Shown piece after piece: positions 1 to 6,478 of a DNA stretch of 7,621 bases. The stretch is from an uncultured Myxococcales bacterium (GTDB lineage Bacteria > Myxococcota_A > UBA9042): contig CALGHC010000489.1 of assembly GCA_937915965.1 (NCBI GenBank), positions 1 to 7,621 on the forward strand, given 5' to 3'. The first letter of the stretch is position 1. Every line of letters starts with the position of its first letter. Below the pieces are notes generated by a model. That model saw nothing but the letters and a program-made list of their open reading frames with translations, was not told the origin of the DNA and searched no databases. The translations under genes and the position numbers were made by a program.

Positions 1-3000
1 ACAAGTGCGTGCAGGGCGTGTGCAAGGCCGGCGCCAACGGTTGCCAATGTACCAAGGACGCGGACTGCAAGGCGCTTGAAGATGGCAACCTGTGCACCGG
101 CTCGCTGGTGTGCAGCCTCGTTGGTAAGTGTCAGGTCGATCCGGCGACGGTCAGCGAGTGTCAGCAGGGCGCCGACACCCTCTGCTTGCAGAACCTGTGC
201 GATCCCGCCGACGGCAAGTGCAAGAACACGGCGATCCACGACAAGGAGCCGTGCGGCAACGGCACCCTCTGCACCGGCGTGCCGCTGTGTGGCGAGGGCA
301 CCTGCACCACCGGTGCGGTGGTCGAATGCGACGACAACGACCCATGCACCGAGGACAGCTGCAACGACTACAAGGGCTGCCAGTACGCTGGCGTGACCGA
401 CATCGACTGCGACGACGGCAACAAGTGCACCCAAAACGATGTGTGCGTCAAAGGCGGCTGCACGGGCGAGAAGGCGGCATGCGCCGAGGGCACGCCTTGC
501 ACCATCGACAGCTGCCACCCGCTCAAGGGTTGCCAGTACAGCGCCCGGCCCGGATCGTGCGACGACGAGAACCCGTGCACCGCCGACGGCATCTGCGTGG
601 GCATCAAGTGCGTGGCCGACGCGATCTCGTGCGACGACGGCGACGAGTGCACCAAGGACGCGTGCGACCCAGCCTCGGGCTGCACCCACGCGGTGCACGA
701 CCAGGCTTGCGACGACAGCAACTACTGCACCAGCGGCGACACCTGCGAGACCGGCACCTGCGCGGGCAAGCCGGTCGACGTCAAACAGCTGTGTGACGAC
801 GCCAACCTGTGCACCAACGACAGCTGCTCGGCCGACAAGGGCTGCGTTCACGAGAAGAACACGGTGGCGTGCACAGACGGCAAATGGTGCACGGGGGCCG
901 AGCGCTGCACCAACGGCGCGTGCTCGTACTGGAAGAACAAGCCCTGCACCGACAGCAACCCCTGCACGCTCAACCTCTGTGACGAGCAGGCGCAGACCTG
1001 CAGCGCCTCGTTCCTGGCGACCGGCGCGGTCTGCGTCGACCCAAACAAGTGCAAGGTCGAGACGAAGTGCAGCAACGGCGTCTGCGTCGGTAAGGATCTC
1101 GCCTGCAACGACGGCAATCCGTGCACAGCGGACTCGTGCAAGAGCGCCTCGGGCTGCGTCTACGCTGCGCTCGACATCGCCTGCGACGACGGCGACGCAT
1201 GCACCTCTGGCGAGCTTTGCCAGGCGACCATCTGCCAAGGTGGCAAGCCAGTTGCGTGCGACGACGGCAGCGAGTGCACCTCGACCGCTTGCGACAGCAA
1301 GATCGGCTGCGTGGTCACACCGATCAACGAGGGCAAGGCTTGCGGTGACCAGGGAGGCGGCTGCGAGACGCCGGGTAGCTGCCAGACGGGGGTCTGCGCT
1401 GGGGCGACCAAGAACCCCTTCCACGTGACCGAGACCGGCGACGGCCAGATGGTCTGCGCCAACGCGGTGCCTCACACCTACGGCGGTTGGCTGATCGGCG
1501 GCTACGAGACGCTGGAAGGCACGCCGAGGCCCGCCGTCAAGATGGTCGCCTACAACGGCGTGCAGGCGTGGGAGCGCGTCTTCACCGATCTGCAGGGCCG
1601 CGTCGCCGATGTCGGCCTGAGCAGCGCGACCACGCTGGTCGCCGTCGGCGTGGCCGACACCGCCGATGGCGGTGAAGACGGCATGGTCCTCCACCTCGAC
1701 AGCAAGGGCTTGATCATCTCGCAGCACAACTTTGGCGGCGCCGGCGACGACGCCTTCGAGACGCTGATCATGATCGACGACGGTGGCATGTACGCCGCCG
1801 GCGCGCTGCACTCGTCCAAGGCAGGCACCGAGGGCTGGCTGGTGCGCCTCGACAAGAGCGACAACCTGATCTGGCAGAAGACCCACGGTACCGAGATCGA
1901 CGACAGCATCACCGACCTGGTCACCACCACCGACGGCAAGCTCGGCTTCGTCGGGCGCAACGGTCCCAACGCCGCGTGGGTCGGCAAGCTCGACGCCGAC
2001 GGCGCGCTGCTGTGGCAGCACACCGTCACGATCAACAACACCCTGGTCGCCAAGAACTCCAACGTGACGACCGACGACGGCTTCGGCACCGTCATCTTCG
2101 AGAGCGTCATCCAGGGCGCCGGCGGCGGCGTCGCGGCGACGGGCCGGCAATACCGTACCCATCGCGCTTGGGGCGGCAGCAGCTACAACAAGCGTCACTT
2201 CCACAACGGCGTCATCCAGGCATTCGACGGCGCCGGCGAAGCCGCGCCGGGCGCCATGACCCATCCAGGGGCTGCCTACGATGGCTACCCGCAGCCGAAG
2301 GCCGACATCCACCGCGTCGCCAAGCTCCCCGACGGCCGCCTCATCTACGGTCATGAGTACATGACGGTTCAGACGGCCTGGGTGGTCGACGGGATGGGCA
2401 ACCACAGCGGCGGCAACCTCGTGGTCTGGGGCAAGGCGACCGGGCTGAGCGGGCCCGCCATCGCCGCGTATCCGGTCGGCCAGTTCGGCGTGCACATCAT
2501 CGACAGCACCTGCGGCATGTGGCGCTCCGACGACTTCGGCAACGCGACCTGCGAGGAATCTGGCGCATGCCGCGACAAGCTCTGGACCGACTGCTTTGAC
2601 GACAGCTTGTGCACGCCGCTGGACACCTGCAGCGCCGGCGTATGCGTCTACCCCGAGCCGATCGCCTGCGACGATGGCAACGTCTGCACCACGGACTCCT
2701 GCGTCGCCGCCACCGGCAAATGTGCGGCCGACGACGTGGTCGATGGCACCACCTGCAAGGGCAGCGAGGTTCCCTGCGTCCTGGAGGGCCAGTGTGGCGC
2801 TGGCGAGTGCCTCGGCTGGGGCGTCGCGACGTGGGACAAGACCTTTGGCGGCAACGGCCGCTACGACCACCTCGCCGCCACGGCCGATGGCAACCTGGTC
2901 GCTTCGGGTTTCAACCAGACCAAGAAGTTCCAAGGTGGCAAGACGGTCTACGTCCACCACGGCACCCGCGCGACGGTCATCAACGGCGCTGGCACCAAGG

Positions 3001-6000
3001 TGCGCGAGGCGCACTTGGGCGACGAGACCAAGGAGACCAACTTCACCGACGGAGGCATCGCGCCGCTGCCGGACAACGACATCGTCATGGTCCAGCGCTT
3101 CAAGACCAAGAGCACCAACAAGTTCGCCGCCCGCGCCGCTCGCTACGACGCAGCCTCCAAACAGAAATGGTCCGTGATCTTCGGCACCGCGATTACGGAG
3201 CCGGTCGACGCCGTGACGAACAAGGACGGCACCAAGGTGCACATGATCGCGCGCGACAAGGACGCCACTGGCGCCTACGTCTTCTTCTTGCGCGACCTCG
3301 ACGTCGCGACCAAGGCGGTGACGGATATGCCGGTCGCCTTTGAGACCGAGGCAGCGGCGAACGCGATCGGCGTGACGGACAGCGGCGTCTTTATCGGCGG
3401 GCGCTCCAAGAACGAGTTTGGCCAGTGGCGCCTCGCGGCGGTTCGCGTCGACGCCGCCGGCAAGGCGGTGTTCAAGCGCGCCATTGAGGGCACAGAGACG
3501 GAGCTGCTCGGCGGCGCGGCGTGGACCCCGCATGGGCCCGTCTTCGCGTCGGGCCTACCCGCCACTGTCGCCGGCACCAACGTGACGTATCTGATGCTGC
3601 GTGCCCTCGACACCAAGGGCAACGACCGCTTTACCTCCAAGCTGTTTCCCGACACCGAGGCCATCTGGTACCGCCCCCGCGCCGACGGAGATCGCCTCCT
3701 GGTCGCCGGCCGCACCGGGCCGCGCCTTGGAGCGACCGGTTGGGCGACCACCCTGGTGACGATCGATCGCTTCGGTAACGCGACTGGTGACCACCACTGG
3801 TACCGCGGCTATGGCAAGCACATCGTCGAGTGGATGGCCCTCGCCGGCGGCGGCATCGTCGGCATCAGCAATGACGCGCCCGCGGTGAAGCGGGTGACTG
3901 ACTTTGGCCAGGCCACCTGCGCGGAGATCGGCGACTGCCTCAAGACACCGATCGGCGATTGCGACGACGGCAACGGCTGCACGGTCGACTCGTGTGTGGC
4001 CGACGGCGGCTGCAAGTCGATCGCGATCGAGGACGAAGCTGCCTGCGACGATGGTGATCCGTGCACCGGCCTGGGCGGCTGCTCGGGTGGCACATGCAAG
4101 GCCGGCGAGAAGTTTGGCCAGCACGCGGCGTGCGACGACGGCGACGCGTGCACCAAGCCGGGCCAGTGCGGAGCCGACGGCAGCTGCGTGGTGGCGCCCG
4201 TGTGCGGTGACGGCAAGGCGTGCACTTTGGACGCCTGCGACAAGGGGGTGTGCACCTACAGCGACATCGCCTCGGGCGACCCCTGCGACGACGGAGACTG
4301 GTGCACGGCCGACACGACCTGCGACGAACTGGGGGCGTGTGTCGGTGGCAAGGGCCTGTGCGTCGACAAGGTGGTGTGGACCGATCCCTTCGACTGCGAC
4401 AGCGACACGATGGCGATCAGCGGTGCCGCCGACGGCGTCCAGTGGGCGATCGATGCCACGCCGCTCGACCCGGGCTACCAGTCCAAGGATTGTTCACTCA
4501 ACGTCAACAACGGCACGGACTACCAGGTCAGCAGCTCGGTGTTGATGACTGCAAAAATGCGCAACAAGTACCAGCCGACCCCGCCGCTGCTCGGCAAGAT
4601 CATCGCGCGCGTCTCGTCGTATTTCGGGGTCGCGCCGGCGAGCGAGGCGGCTCTCGACGAGCGCTATCTCAGGGCAGGGATCGGCGGCTACTGGATCACG
4701 CTGACGCTACAGGATCAGGGCGCCGACGCCGCCGACATCAAGCAATGGGCCAAGCACGAGATCGACGTCACCCAATACGTCGGCAAGGGAAAATTCTCCT
4801 TGCAAGCCGACTTCAAGGCCGACACGACCGGGAACCTCGGAGCGGGCTGGTTCCTCGACGACCTGGAACTGGTGCAACGCACGCTCGCGGGCAGCACGGT
4901 GCCGTGCAACTTCGACAGCCAGTGTGACGATGCCGATCCCTGCACGGCAGACACCTGCGAGCTCAAGGTGTGCAAGAACGAGGCCCTCGCTCTGGGCGCA
5001 GCATGCAACGACGGCTTCAACTGTACGGTGGACGACGCCTGTGACGCGGAGGGCAAGTGCGTCGGCCCGGCGATGGCGTGCAACGACGACGATGCATGCA
5101 CCAAGGACTCGTGCAACGAGTCCGCGCTGTGCACCTATGTGCCCGACCAGGAGGGAGTTCTCTGCGACGACGGCAGCGCTTGCACGACCGGCGACGTTTG
5201 CGGCGGCGGGGCATGCATCGGCGCCAACAGCTGCGACGACGACAACCCCTGCACGTTCGCGTCGTGCGGCGAAGGCGCCGCCTGCGTTCAGAGCAACGTC
5301 GCCTACGGCGTGAGCTGTGGTGGGGGCTTCCTCTGCAACGGCAGCGGCGCCTGTGTGAGTGGCGGTGGCGCGTCTGGTGTCGTCAGCGGCGGCAAGTACC
5401 ACAGCTGCGCCCTGCGCAATGGCAAGGTCTATTGCTGGGGCTACAACGCGCTGGGCAGTGTGGGCGACGGGACCCAGATCGAGCGGCTCACGGCCACTCA
5501 GACGCTGTTGCCGGGCACCGCGGTCGACCTCTCGGTCGGTCGTGCCACCCTCACCACCTGCGCCGTCGCTCGCGACGCGGGCGGGACCCGCGATATCTGG
5601 TGTTGGGGCCGCAACCAAACCTGGGTGATCGATCCCGACACCGGCGGCGTGGCCTACCCCACACCGACCAAGCGCGCCGGCACCACCGGGGCGCTCGCGG
5701 TCACCGTGGGCAACGATCACGCGTGCATGCTCGCCGAGTCGGGACGTGTCGGCTGCTGGGGTTGGGGCGGCTATGGGCAGATCAACGGCAGCAAGCTGGG
5801 CGGTAACGTCTCCACCGTGACGTGGGCACCAGGGATTGCGTCCGCAGTGCAGATCGCCACAAGCGGCGACGCCAACTGTGCCTTGCTCGCCGACGGGACC
5901 GTCCGCTGCTGGGGGCGCAACATCTACGGCCAGCTTGGCGGTGGCGCGATCTCCGGGACAATCTCTGGGCCTGTCACCATCAAGCTTGAGGCCTCGGTCA

Positions 6001-6452
6001 AAGCCGTCACCGCCGGCGAGGCGCACTTCTGCGCGCAGACGACGGCCAACGAGCTGTGGTGTTGGGGTCACAACGGTGACGGCCAGCTGGGCACCGGCGA
6101 CAAGATCGGCAGCGACGTGCCCCTCCTGGTGGCCACCGGCCTGAACAACCGCGCGGTCCTCGGCGCCGGCCGCCGCACGACCTGCGCGATGTTCGGCAAC
6201 GAGTATCCCCGCTGTTGGGGACGTGGCGCCGAGGGGCAGATCGGCAACAACGCCAACGCCGGCGTCTACTCGACCACCGTGCAGATCTACGGCAGCAGCC
6301 TGTGGATGCGTGCGCTGGGTTCGTTCTGGGACACGCCGTGCATGATCCAGAAGAACGGTCCGGTGTACTGTTGGGGCGTTGGCAACTACGGTCAGATCGG
6401 CGACGGCCAGAAGGTGGACCGCAACGTGCCGACCAAGGTCAGCGGGATCTAA
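1..6452 (+). CDS. Giant modular Cys-rich / beta-propeller / RCC1 surface protein (5' partial)
   Basis: The open frame runs from the left edge (first full codon at nt 3) to TAA at 6450-6452. The residues before the GTG at nt 9 (K-C) continue the Cys pattern, so that GTG is internal and the true start, with any signal peptide, lies upstream. Domains by residue: Cys-rich repeats 1-463, beta-propeller 470-847, Cys-rich 848-934, beta-propeller 936-1303, Cys-rich 1304-1451, beta-sandwich 1453-1632, Cys-rich 1633-1782, RCC1 propeller 1790-2147. About 150 cysteines in regular spacings imply export to an oxidising compartment. No enzyme motif is visible. The protein ends in V-S-G-I, exactly at an RCC1 repeat boundary, with no C-terminal hydrophobic helix, LPXTG or MYXO-CTERM-like tail, so any anchor must be N-terminal or non-covalent. 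A structural, adhesive or ligand-display role is inference; similar architectures are known mainly from Myxococcota, and their function is largely unknown. Confidence 0.93.
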   Translation, partial: KCVQGVCKAGANGCQCTKDADCKALEDGNLCTGSLVCSLVGKCQVDPATVSECQQGADTLCLQNLCDPADGKCKNTAIHDKEPCGNGTLCTGVPLCGEGTCTTGAVVECDDNDPCTEDSCNDYKGCQYAGVTDIDCDDGNKCTQNDVCVKGGCTGEKAACAEGTPCTIDSCHPLKGCQYSARPGSCDDENPCTADGICVGIKCVADAISCDDGDECTKDACDPASGCTHAVHDQACDDSNYCTSGDTCETGTCAGKPVDVKQLCDDANLCTNDSCSADKGCVHEKNTVACTDGKWCTGAERCTNGACSYWKNKPCTDSNPCTLNLCDEQAQTCSASFLATGAVCVDPNKCKVETKCSNGVCVGKDLACNDGNPCTADSCKSASGCVYAALDIACDDGDACTSGELCQATICQGGKPVACDDGSECTSTACDSKIGCVVTPINEGKACGDQGGGCETPGSCQTGVCAGATKNPFHVTETGDGQMVCANAVPHTYGGWLIGGYETLEGTPRPAVKMVAYNGVQAWERVFTDLQGRVADVGLSSATTLVAVGVADTADGGEDGMVLHLDSKGLIISQHNFGGAGDDAFETLIMIDDGGMYAAGALHSSKAGTEGWLVRLDKSDNLIWQKTHGTEIDDSITDLVTTTDGKLGFVGRNGPNAAWVGKLDADGALLWQHTVTINNTLVAKNSNVTTDDGFGTVIFESVIQGAGGGVAATGRQYRTHRAWGGSSYNKRHFHNGVIQAFDGAGEAAPGAMTHPGAAYDGYPQPKADIHRVAKLPDGRLIYGHEYMTVQTAWVVDGMGNHSGGNLVVWGKATGLSGPAIAAYPVGQFGVHIIDSTCGMWRSDDFGNATCEESGACRDKLWTDCFDDSLCTPLDTCSAGVCVYPEPIACDDGNVCTTDSCVAATGKCAADDVVDGTTCKGSEVPCVLEGQCGAGECLGWGVATWDKTFGGNGRYDHLAATADGNLVASGFNQTKKFQGGKTVYVHHGTRATVINGAGTKVREAHLGDETKETNFTDGGIAPLPDNDIVMVQRFKTKSTNKFAARAARYDAASKQKWSVIFGTAITEPVDAVTNKDGTKVHMIARDKDATGAYVFFLRDLDVATKAVTDMPVAFETEAAANAIGVTDSGVFIGGRSKNEFGQWRLAAVRVDAAGKAVFKRAIEGTETELLGGAAWTPHGPVFASGLPATVAGTNVTYLMLRALDTKGNDRFTSKLFPDTEAIWYRPRADGDRLLVAGRTGPRLGATGWATTLVTIDRFGNATGDHHWYRGYGKHIVEWMALAGGGIVGISNDAPAVKRVTDFGQATCAEIGDCLKTPIGDCDDGNGCTVDSCVADGGCKSIAIEDEAACDDGDPCTGLGGCSGGTCKAGEKFGQHAACDDGDACTKPGQCGADGSCVVAPVCGDGKACTLDACDKGVCTYSDIASGDPCDDGDWCTADTTCDELGACVGGKGLCVDKVVWTDPFDCDSDTMAISGAADGVQWAIDATPLDPGYQSKDCSLNVNNGTDYQVSSSVLMTAKMRNKYQPTPPLLGKIIARVSSYFGVAPASEAALDERYLRAGIGGYWITLTLQDQGADAADIKQWAKHEIDVTQYVGKGKFSLQADFKADTTGNLGAGWFLDDLELVQRTLAGSTVPCNFDSQCDDADPCTADTCELKVCKNEALALGAACNDGFNCTVDDACDAEGKCVGPAMACNDDDACTKDSCNESALCTYVPDQEGVLCDDGSACTTGDVCGGGACIGANSCDDDNPCTFASCGEGAACVQSNVAYGVSCGGGFLCNGSGACVSGGGASGVVSGGKYHSCALRNGKVYCWGYNALGSVGDGTQIERLTATQTLLPGTAVDLSVGRATLTTCAVARDAGGTRDIWCWGRNQTWVIDPDTGGVAYPTPTKRAGTTGALAVTVGNDHACMLAESGRVGCWGWGGYGQINGSKLGGNVSTVTWAPGIASAVQIATSGDANCALLADGTVRCWGRNIYGQLGGGAISGTISGPVTIKLEASVKAVTAGEAHFCAQTTANELWCWGHNGDGQLGTGDKIGSDVPLLVATGLNNRAVLGAGRRTTCAMFGNEYPRCWGRGAEGQIGNNANAGVYSTTVQIYGSSLWMRALGSFWDTPCMIQKNGPVYCWGVGNYGQIGDGQKVDRNVPTKVSGI
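3..1397 (+). repeat. Cys-rich repeat tract 1 (alternating A/B units)
   Basis: Protein-level repeat, residues 1-463 of the giant protein, with about 72 cysteines. After an irregular start with a D-C-K-x-L-E-D-G-N-L-C element, it is a series of about 25-residue units of two kinds in strict alternation. Type A is C-x5-C-x4-C-x5-C (for example CDDGDECTKDACDPASGC). Type B is C-x5-C-x5-C-x4-C (for example CDDSNYCTSGDTCETGTC). Eight A and nine B units can be read. Type A usually ends G-C followed by 7-10 variable residues, and type B usually ends G-x-C-x-G. Units open with an acidic C-D-D-G-[ND] loop. Such repeats are known as spacer or stalk elements in myxobacterial surface proteins. Disulfide bonding is inferred from the even, fixed spacing. 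Confidence 0.88.
1416..2549 (+). other. Beta-propeller domain 1 of the giant protein
   Basis: Residues about 470-847. Recurring blocks of roughly 50 residues have the form [hydrophobic]-x-x-[LF]-D-x-x-G-x-x-x-W-x-x-x-x-G followed by a D-G-G-x-x-x-x-G strand pair. Examples are EGWLVRLDKSDNLIWQKTHG, AAWVGKLDADGALLWQ and DDGGMYAAGAL. This is the pattern of bacterial delta-60/PQQ-like beta-propeller repeats. About seven such motifs can be traced, the last being D-D-F-G-N-A-T-C, which runs directly into the next Cys tract. The domain has only two cysteines, C483 near its start and C835 near its end. No catalytic residues are recognised; the fold is inferred from the repeats, and blade number is approximate. 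Confidence 0.7.
2550..2810 (+). repeat. Cys-rich repeat tract 2 (short linker)
   Basis: Residues 848-934, with 14 cysteines. It opens with T-C-E-E-S-G-A-C and then carries three units in the order B, A, B: CFDDSLCTPLDTCSAGVC, CDDGNVCTTDSCVAATGKC and CKGSEVPCVLEGQCGAGEC. The second and third have one extra residue in one loop. The tract joins the two related propellers and is the shortest of the four. Its start, D-F-G-N-A-T-C, is matched by the start of tract 3 (D-F-G-Q-A-T-C), which marks a duplicated domain border. Confidence 0.85.
2814..3917 (+). other. Beta-propeller domain 2 of the giant protein
   Basis: Residues about 936-1303. It begins with T-W-D-K-T-F-G-G and has about seven blocks with the same core as propeller 1, for example AARAARYDAASKQKWSVIFG, LAAVRVDAAGKAVFKRAIEG, LMLRALDTKGNDRF and TLVTIDRFGNATGDHHWYRG. 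The final block reads V-T-D-F-G-Q-A-T-C and passes into Cys tract 3. Unlike propeller 1 it contains no cysteine between C934 and C1304, a striking absence in a protein with about 150. The end regions of the two propellers can be aligned (D-G-M-G-N-H-S-G-G against D-R-F-G-N-A-T-G-D), suggesting an old internal duplication. Fold assignment is inference from the repeat pattern. Confidence 0.68.
3918..4361 (+). repeat. Cys-rich repeat tract 3
   Basis: Residues 1304-1451, with 23 cysteines. After T-C-A-E-I-G-D-C the units read A, B, B, A, B: CDDGNGCTVDSCVADGGC, CDDGDPCTGLGGCSGGTC, CDDGDACTKPGQCGADGSC, CGDGKACTLDACDKGVC and CDDGDWCTADTTCDELGAC. This is the only tract where two B units are adjacent, so the A/B alternation is broken once, either by loss of an A unit or by duplication of a B unit. 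It links propeller 2 to the beta-sandwich. Confidence 0.85.
4365..4904 (+). other. Beta-sandwich (jelly-roll-like) domain of the giant protein
   Basis: Residues about 1453-1632, without internal repeats. It opens V-V-W-T-D-P-F-D-C, a typical start for MAM or immune-inhibitor-A-like jelly-roll domains, in which a first strand precedes a W/F-x-x-x-x-x-P segment. It closes with G-A-G-W-F-L-D-D-L-E-L at residues 1611-1621, which resembles the G-x-G-W-x-[IL]-D-D-[VI] signature near the end of such domains. Between lie hydrophobic strands such as Y-W-I-T-L-T-L-Q-D-Q-G and G-K-F-S-L-Q-A-D-F. It has two cysteines, C1463 and C1495, possibly paired. Carbohydrate or protein binding is the usual role of this fold; the ligand cannot be read from sequence. 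Confidence 0.55.
4905..5354 (+). repeat. Cys-rich repeat tract 4
   Basis: Residues 1633-1782, with 24 cysteines. Units alternate A, B, A, B, A, B: CDDADPCTADTCELKVC, CNDGFNCTVDDACDAEGKC, CNDDDACTKDSCNESALC, CDDGSACTTGDVCGGGAC, CDDDNPCTFASCGEGAAC, and a shortened last unit CGGGFLCNGSGAC with three cysteines. It ends in a glycine-rich linker (S-G-G-G-A-S-G) immediately before the RCC1 domain. Confidence 0.87.
5376..6449 (+). repeat. C-terminal seven-repeat RCC1 beta-propeller
   Basis: Residues about 1790-2147. Seven repeats carry the core C-[AM]-x...C-W-G-x-[NG], with first and second cysteines at 1800/1809, 1851/1865, 1906/1916, 1957/1967, 2008/2018, 2059/2069 and 2111/2121. Spacing between repeats is 51, 55, 51, 51, 51 and 52 residues. 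Most are followed by the RCC1 hallmark [YD]-G-Q-[LI]-G (repeats 3 to 7); repeat 1 has L-G-S-V-G and repeat 2 lacks it and has a longer hairpin. Seven repeats is the full number for a closed RCC1 propeller. In eukaryotes RCC1 is a Ran exchange factor; in secreted bacterial proteins the fold is taken to be a binding scaffold. The cysteine pair in every blade suits an extracellular, disulfide-stapled form. Confidence 0.92.
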
Positions 6453-6466
6453 GCTGACGCGACGGC

Positions 6467-6472
6467 AGGAGG
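6467..6472 (+). promoter_or_regulatory. Shine-Dalgarno site of the hydrolase gene
   Basis: AGGAGG lies six bases before the GTG at 6479. It is a near-perfect anti-16S match and decides the hydrolase start, since the next in-frame Met is at residue 96, after the conserved H-G-N-G. It sits in the 26-base gap behind the giant gene's stop codon, which leaves little room for a separate promoter and favours co-transcription. Confidence 0.8.
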
Positions 6473-6478
6473 AACGCA

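Noticed and set aside
9..11. GTG at nt 9 as the start codon of the giant gene
   Set aside because: The frame is open to the window edge, the codons before it continue the cysteine pattern, and no signal peptide follows. The gene begins upstream.
439..1428. A 329-codon + strand frame inside Cys tract 1
   Set aside because: It is an out-of-frame reading of the repetitive TGC/GAC/ACC codons, giving Arg/Ala/Thr repeats; the in-frame cysteine pattern is unmistakable.
3..5354. A CRISPR-like or DNA satellite array in the Cys-rich tracts
   Set aside because: The periodicity is at protein level (conserved cysteines, Asp, Thr) with varied intervening codons and unequal unit lengths; there are no constant-length identical DNA repeats with spacers.
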